Assembly: GCA_938010765.1 (NCBI GenBank)
Contig: CALLVX010000004.1
Location: 1 to 40,839, forward strand
DNA length: 40,839 nucleotides
Source of the DNA: an uncultured Flavobacteriaceae bacterium
Lineage (GTDB): Bacteria; Bacteroidota; Bacteroidia; Flavobacteriales; Flavobacteriaceae
Direction: 5' to 3'
Shown here piece by piece: positions 26,552 to 35,475 of this stretch. Below the pieces are notes generated by a model. The model worked only from the letters and a program-made list of their open reading frames with translations, had not been told where the DNA came from and made no database searches. Positions within the stretch are counted from its first letter, which is position 1. Each line of letters begins with the position of its first letter. The position numbers were made by a program, and so were the translations under genes.

Positions 26552-27292
26552 ATGAAGATATCTATTATAACCGTATGTTATAACAGTTCAAAAACTTTGG
26601 AGAATACCATTCAATCCGTTAGGAATCAGTCCTACGAAAACATAGAATATATAATTATAGATGGAGACTCTACAGACGGGACCATCGATATTATCAAACA
26701 AAACGAATCGGCAATAACCAGTTGGATATCGGAAAAAGACAAGGGGCTATACGATGCTATGAACAAAGGAATTGAAATGGCAACGGGAGATTTAATCGGA
26801 ATACTTAATTCAGATGACGTCTTTGCAGATTCAAATGTGCTTGAAAAAATCGGGAAGTATCACAGTACTATAAGAGTAGATGCTTCTATTGGAGCTATTG
26901 TACAACATAATGGAAAGGGCCAGGTAATTCGAAAATACGATTGCAAAAATTGGACGCCTAAAAAGCTAGCGATTGGCTTTATGCCACCCCATCCTTCTGT
27001 ATTTTTTCGAAAAGAAGTTTTCGAGAAATTTGGTGGTTACCGGCTCGACTTTGTAAGTGGGGCAGATTATGAGTTAATAACCCGAGTTTTTCTAAAAGAA
27101 CAAATTTCATTTGGATATATACCCATTGTTACTACATCAATGGCTATCGGAGGCATTAGCAGTTCAGGCCTTAAAAGCTATCGAATGATCAGTGAAGAAA
27201 TTGTCAAAGCATTATCTATCAACGCAATTCCTTTCTCAAAACTAAAAATTCATCTGCGTGTTTTCTGGAAGCTGTTAGACTACATTAAATAA
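26552..27292 (+). CDS. Family 2 glycosyltransferase (WcaA-like)
   Basis: 246 residues from the ATG at 26552, preferred over a TTG two codons earlier. GT-A motifs: ISIITVCYNSSKTLENTIQS, IIIDGDSTDGT, SEKDKGLYDAMNKG, and NSDD (the DxD-type metal site). GADYELI near the end corresponds to the acceptor-side ED/GAD motif. Cytoplasmic, one transfer step. TAAATTTG at 26495-26502 matches a Bacteroidota -7 element. The next gene starts 4 bases after its stop, so this gene, the reductase and the initiating transferase likely form a co-transcribed set. Confidence 0.88.
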   Translation: MKISIITVCYNSSKTLENTIQSVRNQSYENIEYIIIDGDSTDGTIDIIKQNESAITSWISEKDKGLYDAMNKGIEMATGDLIGILNSDDVFADSNVLEKIGKYHSTIRVDASIGAIVQHNGKGQVIRKYDCKNWTPKKLAIGFMPPHPSVFFRKEVFEKFGGYRLDFVSGADYELITRVFLKEQISFGYIPIVTTSMAIGGISSSGLKSYRMISEEIVKALSINAIPFSKLKIHLRVFWKLLDYIK

Positions 27293-27296
27293 AATT

Positions 27297-28214
27297 ATGA
27301 ATCTTGGCATTACAGGTATAACTGGTTTTGTAGGGTCGAACCTGAAAAACATATTGAACCAAAAATATGATATTTTTGGTGTTGGAAGAACGGCGCGACC
27401 CACATTAAATATTGTTGCATACGAAGAAATTGGCTCCGTTATGCAGAATTGTGACGCCTTCATACACCTAGCTGGTAAAGCACATGATTTAAAAGGAGTA
27501 GTAGATGAAAACGCATATTTTGAAGTGAATACAGAACTTACAAAAACACTATTTGATGAGTTTTTGAAAAGTAATTGTCGAGTATTCATTTATTTCAGCT
27601 CTGTTAAAGCCGCTGCAGACAAGGTAATCGATGTTTTAACCGAGGAAAGCGTTCCGGCCCCGAAGACCGCTTATGGAAAATCAAAACTGGCTGCAGAACA
27701 GTACCTTTTATCAAAAGAGATTACGGCTGGGAAAAAAGTTTACGTTTTAAGACCCTGTCTCATCCATGGGGCCAATAATAAAGGAAATTTGCACTTACTG
27801 CATTCTTTTGTAAAAAAAGGCATCCCGTATCCCCTAAAAGCATTTCAGAACAAACGTTCTTATTTAGGTATAGACAATTTAGGTTTCATTGTTGATCAGT
27901 TGATAATGAAATCACCAACATCAGGAATTTATAACGTAGCCGACGACGAAGCCATATCTACCTGCGAACTGGTAAAAATCATTGGGCAGAGTATCGGGAA
28001 AAATACCAGGATTTGGTACATTCCAAAATTCGCGATTTTATTTTTGGCCAACATAGGTACAATTTTAAAACTTCCCTTAACCAAAGAAAAGCTGCAGAAA
28101 CTTACTGAGAATTACGTGGTATCAAATACTAAGATAAAAAAGGCGTTGGAGACCAATCTACCCGATTCAACCTTAGACGGACTAAAAAAGACCTTTTCAT
28201 CGTTTAAAAATTGA
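27297..28214 (+). CDS. NAD-dependent epimerase/reductase, WbpV-like
   Basis: 305 residues, extended SDR. GITGFVGSN at the N-terminus, FIHLAGKAHD, FSSVKAAAD, and YGKSKLAAEQYL with the Tyr-Lys pair. PCLIHGANNKGNL and KRSYLGIDNLGFIVDQLI are typical of the group that includes WbpV/RmlD-like 4-ketoreductases. In Pseudomonas O-antigen loci such an enzyme sits next to WbpL and makes the 6-deoxy-HexNAc (QuiNAc or FucNAc type) donor for the first sugar. The same neighbour is found here, which is the main support. The 4,6-dehydratase (WbpM-like) it would need is not in the window. A general UDP-glucose 4-epimerase role is the alternative. Confidence 0.7.
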   Translation: MNLGITGITGFVGSNLKNILNQKYDIFGVGRTARPTLNIVAYEEIGSVMQNCDAFIHLAGKAHDLKGVVDENAYFEVNTELTKTLFDEFLKSNCRVFIYFSSVKAAADKVIDVLTEESVPAPKTAYGKSKLAAEQYLLSKEITAGKKVYVLRPCLIHGANNKGNLHLLHSFVKKGIPYPLKAFQNKRSYLGIDNLGFIVDQLIMKSPTSGIYNVADDEAISTCELVKIIGQSIGKNTRIWYIPKFAILFLANIGTILKLPLTKEKLQKLTENYVVSNTKIKKALETNLPDSTLDGLKKTFSSFKN

Positions 28215-28256
28215 AAAGTGATCAACAAACTATTCATTCGCTAATCAAAACATTCC

Positions 28257-29219
28257 ATGACAACTTATCTTGTGGTTATTCTTGTTCTCGGCTTATTAGC
28301 TTTTGGGTATCTAAAGTTGGCCAATAGGTTCAACATTATAGATAAACCCAATGAGCGAAGTTCACATACCACACCCACTATTCGCGGCGGAGGTATTCTT
28401 TTCTTCCTCTCCATGCTACTCTTTTTTGTGGCATCTGATTTTCAATACCCATATTTTATTATTGGCCTATCATTAATTGCTATTGTTAGTTTTATCGATG
28501 ACCTAGTTACGCTTGGGGCCAAGTTGCGTTTGGTGTTTCAATTTATTGCATTGGGTCTGTTATTATACGAAGTAGGTTTTGTTACATCGCCCTATCTGAC
28601 AACATTGGGATTGTTAGTGCTAGCAATTGGTTTTACAAACATCTATAATTTTATGGATGGAATCAATGGGATAACAGGACTTTGTAGTTTGGCTACATTG
28701 CTTGGTTTTTTTCTGCTCAACAAAAACCACATGCTAGTACCATACGATTTTATTATTTATCCCATATTGGCTATACTAGTCTTCGGATTCTTTAATTTTC
28801 GAAAAAAAGCACGTTTTTTTGCCGGGGACGTCGGTAGTATATCGATCGCATTGGTTATTGCTTTTTTGTTACTTAAATTCATTCAAGGAACAGCATCTCC
28901 ACTCCCACTCCTACTTGTAATAGTATATGGTATTGATGGAGGGTTTACAGTGCTACGACGCCTTTTGAATAAAGAGAATATTTTAAAACCTCATCGTTCC
29001 CATTTGTACCAACGATTGGTGCAAAAAACAACCCTAACACATTTACAAGTTTCTGGTATTTTTAGTACCGTTCAGCTTTTAATGATCGTTCCTGTTGTGG
29101 CATTTCAAAATCATGCGCTCTTAGCGCAACTGGCTGTATTCTTAAGTTGTTTGGTTTTTCTGGGAATCGTTTATCAAATCATTTATAGAAAGATCGATCA
29201 AAGAGTTACTACCAGTTAA
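28257..29219 (+). CDS. Initiating sugar-1-phosphate transferase, WecA/WbpL/MraY family
   Basis: A 320-residue polytopic membrane protein with about ten segments. Family motifs in order: DKPNERSSHTTPTIRGGG, SFIDDL (Asp-Asp, Mg site), NIYNFMDGINGITG, FFAGDVGSIS and KPHRSHLYQRL. It transfers a HexNAc-1-phosphate from a UDP-sugar to undecaprenyl phosphate, beginning the lipid-linked unit. The WbpV-like reductase directly upstream points to a 6-deoxy-HexNAc substrate, as for WbpL. Last gene of the forward cluster, facing the reverse ompA gene. Confidence 0.9.
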   Translation: MTTYLVVILVLGLLAFGYLKLANRFNIIDKPNERSSHTTPTIRGGGILFFLSMLLFFVASDFQYPYFIIGLSLIAIVSFIDDLVTLGAKLRLVFQFIALGLLLYEVGFVTSPYLTTLGLLVLAIGFTNIYNFMDGINGITGLCSLATLLGFFLLNKNHMLVPYDFIIYPILAILVFGFFNFRKKARFFAGDVGSISIALVIAFLLLKFIQGTASPLPLLLVIVYGIDGGFTVLRRLLNKENILKPHRSHLYQRLVQKTTLTHLQVSGIFSTVQLLMIVPVVAFQNHALLAQLAVFLSCLVFLGIVYQIIYRKIDQRVTTS

Positions 29220-29229
29220 AAAGTACATG

Positions 29230-29252
29230 AAAAAAGCCGGCGCTAACCGGCT
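29230..29252 (-). terminator. Intrinsic terminator of the OmpA-family gene
   Basis: On the reverse strand, AGCCGG (29247-29252) pairs with CCGGCT (29235-29240) around a 6-base loop, followed by a run of six T (29230-29235). It lies 24 bases after the reverse-strand stop and between two convergent genes, so it may also hinder read-through from the forward cluster. Confidence 0.75.
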
Positions 29253-29275
29253 CTCTCAATTATTGATCGGGTGAT

Positions 29276-30454
29276 TTAGTATTTGATAAGTGTAAACTCG
29301 GACCTACGGTTTACTTGATGTTTTTCTTCGGGGCAGTATACGGTATCATCACATTCATTTAGTAAATTACTTTCGCCAAGACCTTCGCCTTCAAGACGTT
29401 TCGCCGAAATTCCTTTTTCTACCAAATAATCAATGGTACGCTTAACCCTTCTTTCTGATAACCATTGATTGTATTTGTTCGTACCCCGCGAGTCGGTATG
29501 AGAAGCGACCCTTAAGGTTATTTCAGGTGAGTCTGTCATTACTTTGGTAAGTGCGTCTAAAACGGCCTTAGAATCTTTGTTTAAATAAGACGAGTTCAAA
29601 TCAAAATAGACGTAACCCAGTTTCTTAATCTTATTTTCGAGCATTGATTTTCGCTCATTTTCAGCATCCGCTTCGGCCTTTTCTGCAGCCGCTAGTTTCG
29701 CTTGTTCCCTTTCTACCGCCAAACGTTCTGCTAAAAGAGCGTCTTCCCTGGCGCGATCTGCAGAAACAATAGAATCTTGAACACGTTGTTTTTCTTCCTC
29801 GATAGCCTGTAATTGGGCCAATTTCCGCTCCCCTTTTTTCGTTAAACCTTTCTCAATTGCAAATTGGTATACCACGCCGGCGCCATGTTGAATATGATTC
29901 GAAGCACCTTTATCGCCCATGGCCCATTTACCAGTGGTATTGAGGTCTGCCCCCCACCTATCCGATAGCCAAATTCTAAAGCCGAATATTGCGTTATAAG
30001 TACCACGAGAAATATTGTTGGCATCGGTATAACCTAGACCGGCTCCCACATAAGGATCGAACCAGGCCGTTTGACCTATCAACTTGTTTAAATCATATGA
30101 AACCCGTGTGTCGAAACCGTAATAGTCCGATTCTTGCATGTTGATTATGCCATCGACCGTCTTTCCTACCTTGTATTTATTATAGGTAACAATCGCTTCC
30201 AAACCAATTCCGCTTTTAAAATAGCGGCCAACACTTACTCTAGATGGAAAGGCAACTGCGTGCCATTCTGTATTAACATCAAAAATTTCATCTAGGATGT
30301 TCCCGGAATCATCGACAATATTATAGCCTAACCCAAGAATGGCAGAGCTTTGAATAACACTATCCTTGGCAGTTAGTTCAATTGGTTCCTGCGCGTAGTT
30401 TTTACCTAGAAATAGCAGTGCTAGAATGCACAGGCGCATGGTATAAATCTTCAT
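29276..30454 (-). CDS. OmpA-family outer membrane protein
   Basis: 392 residues. A signal peptide ends near NYAQ (about residue 21). An N-terminal beta-barrel-like part (about 30-195, alternating hydrophobic strands such as VGAGLGYTD and FGFRIWLSDRWGAD) is followed by a charged Ala/Glu/Arg helix (about 205-270, coiled-coil-like). The C-terminal OmpA peptidoglycan-binding domain has VYFDLNSSYL, SHTDSRGTNKYN, LSERRV and NRRSEFTL. Two cysteines (NECDDTVYC) are placed as in other Bacteroidota members. It links the outer membrane to the cell wall. The well-formed promoter just upstream suggests high constitutive expression. Confidence 0.92.
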   Translation of the reverse strand: MKIYTMRLCILALLFLGKNYAQEPIELTAKDSVIQSSAILGLGYNIVDDSGNILDEIFDVNTEWHAVAFPSRVSVGRYFKSGIGLEAIVTYNKYKVGKTVDGIINMQESDYYGFDTRVSYDLNKLIGQTAWFDPYVGAGLGYTDANNISRGTYNAIFGFRIWLSDRWGADLNTTGKWAMGDKGASNHIQHGAGVVYQFAIEKGLTKKGERKLAQLQAIEEEKQRVQDSIVSADRAREDALLAERLAVEREQAKLAAAEKAEADAENERKSMLENKIKKLGYVYFDLNSSYLNKDSKAVLDALTKVMTDSPEITLRVASHTDSRGTNKYNQWLSERRVKRTIDYLVEKGISAKRLEGEGLGESNLLNECDDTVYCPEEKHQVNRRSEFTLIKY

Positions 30455-30481
30455 AAGTACAAAATTTGGGATTCTGTACTA

Positions 30482-30513
30482 CAAAGATAAACTAGGGCAT
30501 GCACGGTCCCAAA
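30482..30513 (-). promoter_or_regulatory. Promoter of the ompA-family gene
   Basis: Read on the reverse strand: TTTG (30510-30513), 20 bases, then TATCTTTG (30482-30489). Both elements match the Bacteroidota consensus TTTG/TAnnTTTG exactly, and the -7 element lies 27 bases before the ATG. This is the clearest promoter in the window. Confidence 0.75.
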
Positions 30514-30651
30514 TTAGCGCCTTGAAACACCATTTTTATCGATAGAACGAGCTAAACTCGTTTATTTAAGAAAAACTAAAAAGAAGGACAAACTGCTTAT
30601 CGAAAAAAAGAGACCATAGAACAGATATAGTAGCTCTCTAAACGGCAAAAA

Positions 30652-31179
30652 TTATTTTATCGCTTTAAAAACAATAGATTTTGACGTTGACGACATTTTA
30701 TACATACTGAATGGACTAATTGTTGCAGAAGTACTTTTTGCGTTTTTAATTGTTTCACTACCCATTTGCAGGGTCATTTCAGTATCCGTCTCATCGACTA
30801 TTGTTAAACGAGGCATGCCATTATTTTGCTGTTCCCCAGCACAATACACTAAGATGGTTTCCTTAGAAAAATCGACCACAGGTACTGGAATCCCTGGCTT
30901 TCGGGTTTTATTTATTTTGGAAAAAAAACTACGTAACGATTTTTCATTCTTAATAACAAGGGTTTCTTCGGAGTCAGTACCCGCATAATTATCCTCTAAA
31001 ACCAAGATTAAGGGACTATTCGTCTGGGCTTGCGACTTAACGACCTCGTTTTCCATAGCAGGTTTTTTTTGCCCATTACAGGCAAGCAGCGTGATTGACA
31101 GTATACATATCGATACCGTTATACTAGCTGAAGGTATTGTTAAACCTTGCCTTATAGGCTTTTTTATAAATCGTTTCAT
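30652..31179 (-). CDS. Lipoprotein with PrcB-like C-terminal domain
   Basis: 175 residues. A long basic N-terminus and hydrophobic stretch lead to a lipobox LLAC (Cys34), so it is a predicted lipoprotein. The C-terminal part (VDFSKETILVYCAGEQQNNG, then beta strands to IVFKAIK) resembles the PrcB_C domain, described as a partner of a spirochaete protease complex; this match is from pattern memory. The ATG lies inside the end of bshA (56-base overlap), and no later conventional start comes before the lipobox, so the overlap looks genuine and implies translational coupling. Function unknown. Confidence 0.65.
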   Translation of the reverse strand: MKRFIKKPIRQGLTIPSASITVSICILSITLLACNGQKKPAMENEVVKSQAQTNSPLILVLEDNYAGTDSEETLVIKNEKSLRSFFSKINKTRKPGIPVPVVDFSKETILVYCAGEQQNNGMPRLTIVDETDTEMTLQMGSETIKNAKSTSATISPFSMYKMSSTSKSIVFKAIK

Positions 31180-32269
31180 ATAAGGGTAAAATGTTTAGTA
31201 TATCAAATTCAACGGCAACTTTTTTGGCGTTTTCCTTAAAAGTTTCTAAGACCGTATCGTCTTTCAAAATTTTCAAGGCGTTTTTGGCCATATCTTCAAT
31301 ATCGCCAATAGCACTCAAATAACCGGTAATTCCATGTCGGTTCACCTCCGGTATACCACCGGCATTACTCGATATTACCGGAACTTTGTTAATCATGGCC
31401 TCCAAAGCCGCCAAACCAAAACTTTCCGATTCGGAAGGCAAAAGAAACAAATCCGAAAAGCAAAGTATACGATCTATCTCATTACTATTGCCCAAGAAAA
31501 TAACTTTTTCTGCGATTCCCAATTTTTCGCAAAGTTGCTCGGCATTCTCCTTTTCCGGCCCCTCTCCGACCATAACCAACTTCGCGGGTATTTTTTGCTG
31601 TACCTTGTAAAATACATTGATGATATCTGGAATACGTTTTACCTTTCTGAAATTACTGATATGCGTAATTATTTTTTCTTCATCGGTTGCCATTAGAGAA
31701 CGCTGGCAATCGGTGAATGAACTACTGCACTTTTTTTTATCAATAAAATTGGGAACTACCTCAATTTCTTTCTTAATATCGAAGAACTCCATCGTACGTT
31801 GTTTCAGGTTTTCCGATACCGAGGTCACCACGTCCGATTGGTTGATACTGAAAGTAACGGCCGGTTTGTAAAAAGGGTGTTTCCCAACCAACGTAATGTC
31901 GGTACCGTGTAACGTAGTAATCATGGGAATAAAAATATTCTCTTCCTCTAACATCTTTTTAGCCATATAACCCGCATATGCATGAGGTATGGCATAATGT
32001 ACATGCAATAGCTCAATACCATAAAGTTTAATGGTGTCTACCAACTTACTCGATAGGGCCAACTCATACGGTTGATATTGAAATAACGGGTATTCGGGAA
32101 CATGTACCTCGTGAAAGTGAATATTGTTGCTCAGCAACTCCAAACGAACCGGTTGACGATAGGTTACAAAATGTACTTCGTGTCCCCTAGTTGCCAAAGC
32201 TATTCCCAACTCAGTTGCCACTACGCCACTACCACCAAAGGTAGGGTAACATACGATTGCTATTTTCAT
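31124..32269 (-). CDS. bshA: N-acetyl-alpha-D-glucosaminyl L-malate synthase BshA
   Basis: 381 residues, GT4 family. The opening KIAIVCYPTFGGSGVVATEL, LHVHYAIPHAYAGYMA, TTLHGTDITLVG and VVPNFID are diagnostic for BshA. The donor site has EX7E (ESESFGLAALEAMINKVPV). It joins UDP-GlcNAc and L-malate in the first step of bacillithiol synthesis in the cytoplasm. This is a thiol-metabolism gene and not part of the capsule cluster, despite its glycosyltransferase fold. It overlaps the downstream lipoprotein gene by 56 bases. TAAATTTG just before the ATG resembles a -7 element but lacks a clear partner. Confidence 0.95.
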   Translation of the reverse strand: MKIAIVCYPTFGGSGVVATELGIALATRGHEVHFVTYRQPVRLELLSNNIHFHEVHVPEYPLFQYQPYELALSSKLVDTIKLYGIELLHVHYAIPHAYAGYMAKKMLEEENIFIPMITTLHGTDITLVGKHPFYKPAVTFSINQSDVVTSVSENLKQRTMEFFDIKKEIEVVPNFIDKKKCSSSFTDCQRSLMATDEEKIITHISNFRKVKRIPDIINVFYKVQQKIPAKLVMVGEGPEKENAEQLCEKLGIAEKVIFLGNSNEIDRILCFSDLFLLPSESESFGLAALEAMINKVPVISSNAGGIPEVNRHGITGYLSAIGDIEDMAKNALKILKDDTVLETFKENAKKVAVEFDILNILPLYETIYKKAYKARFNNTFS

Positions 32270-32431
32270 TCCTCAAATTTAGTAAAATCCAGATACTCTG
32301 TCGGTTTTCTTAACCTAATATTACAAGTATGCAATCTTAAATTCGGTGCTTTTTAAAAAAGGGTGCAAACCTTAAAGATTGAAAAATCTTTCTTTGATAA
32401 AAGACGTCTAAGGGAAGATTAGAAAGAATCG

Positions 32432-35344
32432 CTAGTCGGTAAGGGCCTCATAGATCTTTCCTTGAATGCGTGTTCGCAAACCAGATTTAACTAGCAATCT
32501 GTTGGTTGCCGAAGGGTAAGTTCGGTTCGAAAGAAAAACATAAACCAAATCTTTTTCTGGATCGGCCCAGGTATATGTACCTGTAAAACCACTATGTCCG
32601 AAGCTTTTTCTAGAAACATAATCACACGCAGGTCCACCCCCATCGCTCTTGGGTTTATCAAAACCTACACCCCTGCGTACTTTCTTGTCACAGAAATAGC
32701 ATGTATTGAATTTCTTCACTGTTCGAGATTGAAAAAATTGATCTCCGCCATAAAAACCTCCTTGCAAATACATCTGCATAATTTTGGCAACATCGTTGGC
32801 ATTGCTGAACAAGCCAGCATGCCCACCGACACCGCCCTGCATTGCAGCACCCATATCGTGCACATACCCCTGTACCCTTTGGTATCTGTAATACTTATCC
32901 TCTTCGGACGGAATAATTCGGCTCTTCGGAAATTTCTCAAGCGGATTATATGTAGTGGTAAAAGCCCCTATACGTTTATATAAAAAGTCATTGGCAAGTA
33001 CGTCTAAACGTTTCCCGTTCTTTTTTTCAATGTACTTTTTCATTACATAATACGCCACATCGCTATATCTATAGCGGTTGCTTTTAAGGTCTTGACGACC
33101 AATGCGATTGTAGATAGAGTCCTTATAAGCATCTGTCAAATAAAGTTGGTCGCTTACTTTAATCGAGAAACCGTCTGTGGGAGCATTTCGATAAAATTCC
33201 TGGGAAGGTTTCCGCTTTTCGTCCAATGTACTCACATAAAATGCTATCCATGCCGGTAATCTGCCATAATGGGACAAGGCCTTTAAAACCGTGACATTTT
33301 TCAATTTAGTCGTATCGTAAGCCGGTATAAGTTCCCCAAAAGTATCGCTAAGGCGAATTTCTGACTTTTCCTCCATTTTCATGACCATTGGCAAGGTTGC
33401 TAATATCTTGGTCATCGAGGCCAGGTCATACAGATGTTCTTTCGTAACACTATCCTTCGAGTCATAGGTAGGTTTTCCAAACGCCTTGTTATAAATTACC
33501 TTTCCTCTCCTTGCAATCAGGACCTGAGCTCCAGGAAACATTAATGAATCCAGACCATTTTTCATCAAAGTATCTACTTGTGCAAGTTTTCGTGAATCTA
33601 TCCCGACACGCTCAGGAACACTATACCCCAACCGCATCAATGATTTAAGTTTAACAGATGTGTTGACAGGAAATTCTGCGTGCGAACTCACGGGCAACTC
33701 ACCTTTAGCAGCTAAGGCTCCAAATATCAACTGTGCTGTTTTACGCTGTGCCATCGGGCTATTTTGATACCCGACCACTACTCCATCAATACCTTTAAAA
33801 GTACTTATATCCAACAACGCATAGGGTTTCGCAAAAACCGTCAAAATAGTGTTTGATGTTCTTGAGGCGGCTATCTCTTTTAGCCATGCAAGCTCTTTCT
33901 TTTTGAACTTATATCCTTTCCAAGGGTTTTCATTGCTCTTGTGAAGCCCTACAATAACCAAATTATAATCTGTCAACTTCTTTTTTAAAGTACTGATATC
34001 GGCACCATTCACTTGGGTTACCGTAGCATATTTATTCAATTCCTTTATAAACGGTTCGCTGTTAGAATCCCCGAATTTCACATAGGCGATTTTCTTGTTT
34101 TCAAGTTTTTTGATTCCCATTAGGTAAAAATCGTTCTTGACCACCGTAAGGGCATTTTCAATAGCTTCTTCATATACAAGGTCATCCTCTAGCGTATTAA
34201 GATCCTTGTAAAGGTTCTTTATAGCGATAGGTCTATAGCTATGCAGGCCAGCCTTGTACTTGGCCATTAGTATCTTTTTTACTGAATAGGATAGTCGCTT
34301 CTCAGTTATTTTTCCCTTTTCATACGCTTTCAGAAGTCTTTCCTTAGCCTTTTCGACATCTGCCGGCATAAGCAGTATATCGTTCCCTGCTTGGAAAGCT
34401 TTGAATTCTACATCTCCGTTTTTTCCATAATCCGCGGCTCCTTTCATGTTTAATGCATCGGTAAAAACCAACCCTTTAAACTTCATTTGATATTTCAATA
34501 TTTCAGAAATAATTTGCTCGGAAAGTGAGGAAGGGAGCTTCTTTTTCAATTCCATCGAAGGAACGCTTAAATGTGCGACCATAACACTGGTAAGCCCTGC
34601 CTCAATTAATTTTCTGTACGGATACAATTCGATACTATCAAGTCGTTTTCTATTAAAGTTGATTACCGGCAGAGCGTGATGCGAATCTATTGCAGTATCG
34701 CCATGGCCCGGAAAATGCTTCCCGCTCGATAATATTCCGGCTCGTTCCATTCCCTTCATAAAAGCGATTCCCTTTTGGGCTACATTTTCACGATCTTCTC
34801 CAAACGAACGATTTCCTATAATAGGATTGTTTGGATTGGTATTGATATCGATATCAGGGGCAAAATTGATATGCACGCCCAATCGTTTTGCATGCACCCC
34901 GATGCGATACCCTACTTTCTCTACAATAGTACTGTCTTTGATAGCCCCTAAGGTCATATTCCAAGGAAAAGCATAAGTAGAGTCTAAACGCATGGCTAAT
35001 CCCCATTCGGCGTCCATACCTATCAATAAAGGGGTTTTGGCAATTTTTTGATAGTCGTTGGTAAGTTTTGCTTGACGCATCGGACCGCCGGTAGAAAAAA
35101 TAACACCGCCAATATGCTGTTCTTCAATAAGTCTTTTTAATCTATTTTTACTAGCTTCATCACCATCAGAAGCTACCATTATCATGAACAACTGTCCCAA
35201 TCTTTCGTCAATAGACATGTTTTCATACTGGCTATCTACCCATTTCTTTTGCGATACACTGTCTTTAACGTGCAATGGATGTGTCTGAGCACCAGCACTC
35301 AGAATGCACAGTAAAAACAATGGGAGAACTCTTATAAAGCGCAT
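32432..35344 (-). CDS. Secreted GH3 beta-N-acetylglucosaminidase fused to a beta-lactamase-fold serine hydrolase (NagZ-AmiE-like)
   Basis: 970 residues with an N-terminal signal peptide (about 1-19). Residues about 40-370 form a GH3 domain. KHFPGHGDT at 209-217 and DSH at 220-222 provide the Asp-His catalytic pair special to NagZ enzymes, and FTDALNM (Asp296) the nucleophile. Residues about 400-560 fit the GH3 C-terminal domain. Residues about 585-965 are a PF00144-type hydrolase: SMTK (Ser643, Lys646), YSD (Tyr760) and HSG (917-919). In Bacillus subtilis a secreted NagZ and a separate serine amidase of this fold, AmiE, work in sequence to strip muropeptides; here both activities may be in one chain. 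The amidase activity is inference. Periplasmic or surface location. Confidence 0.88.
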   Translation of the reverse strand: MRFIRVLPLFLLCILSAGAQTHPLHVKDSVSQKKWVDSQYENMSIDERLGQLFMIMVASDGDEASKNRLKRLIEEQHIGGVIFSTGGPMRQAKLTNDYQKIAKTPLLIGMDAEWGLAMRLDSTYAFPWNMTLGAIKDSTIVEKVGYRIGVHAKRLGVHINFAPDIDINTNPNNPIIGNRSFGEDRENVAQKGIAFMKGMERAGILSSGKHFPGHGDTAIDSHHALPVINFNRKRLDSIELYPYRKLIEAGLTSVMVAHLSVPSMELKKKLPSSLSEQIISEILKYQMKFKGLVFTDALNMKGAADYGKNGDVEFKAFQAGNDILLMPADVEKAKERLLKAYEKGKITEKRLSYSVKKILMAKYKAGLHSYRPIAIKNLYKDLNTLEDDLVYEEAIENALTVVKNDFYLMGIKKLENKKIAYVKFGDSNSEPFIKELNKYATVTQVNGADISTLKKKLTDYNLVIVGLHKSNENPWKGYKFKKKELAWLKEIAASRTSNTILTVFAKPYALLDISTFKGIDGVVVGYQNSPMAQRKTAQLIFGALAAKGELPVSSHAEFPVNTSVKLKSLMRLGYSVPERVGIDSRKLAQVDTLMKNGLDSLMFPGAQVLIARRGKVIYNKAFGKPTYDSKDSVTKEHLYDLASMTKILATLPMVMKMEEKSEIRLSDTFGELIPAYDTTKLKNVTVLKALSHYGRLPAWIAFYVSTLDEKRKPSQEFYRNAPTDGFSIKVSDQLYLTDAYKDSIYNRIGRQDLKSNRYRYSDVAYYVMKKYIEKKNGKRLDVLANDFLYKRIGAFTTTYNPLEKFPKSRIIPSEEDKYYRYQRVQGYVHDMGAAMQGGVGGHAGLFSNANDVAKIMQMYLQGGFYGGDQFFQSRTVKKFNTCYFCDKKVRRGVGFDKPKSDGGGPACDYVSRKSFGHSGFTGTYTWADPEKDLVYVFLSNRTYPSATNRLLVKSGLRTRIQGKIYEALTD

Positions 35345-35475
35345 ATTAAAACTTCTATGGAAATAACTGAAAACAACTGAAAATATTGCATTTCATAGAT
35401 CTTTTCAAAATACCGTTAGCATGTATTCAAATACCGTACCATCGAAAATGGAGAAGGGTAAATTCGGTACATAGA

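Noticed and set aside
10319..29219. A true Nod-factor or lipochitooligosaccharide locus
   Set aside because: There is no NodC chitin synthase or NodA acyltransferase; the flippase, polymerase and WbpL-like genes indicate a Wzx/Wzy polysaccharide.
30546..30562. Inverted repeat AACGAG/CTCGTT downstream of the PrcB-like gene
   Set aside because: The stem is only 6 bp and no T-run follows on the reverse strand, so it is not accepted as a terminator.
31124..32269. A GT4 glycosyltransferase that could be counted as part of the polysaccharide cluster
   Set aside because: Its diagnostic motifs are those of BshA (bacillithiol synthesis), and it lies on the opposite strand beyond ompA.
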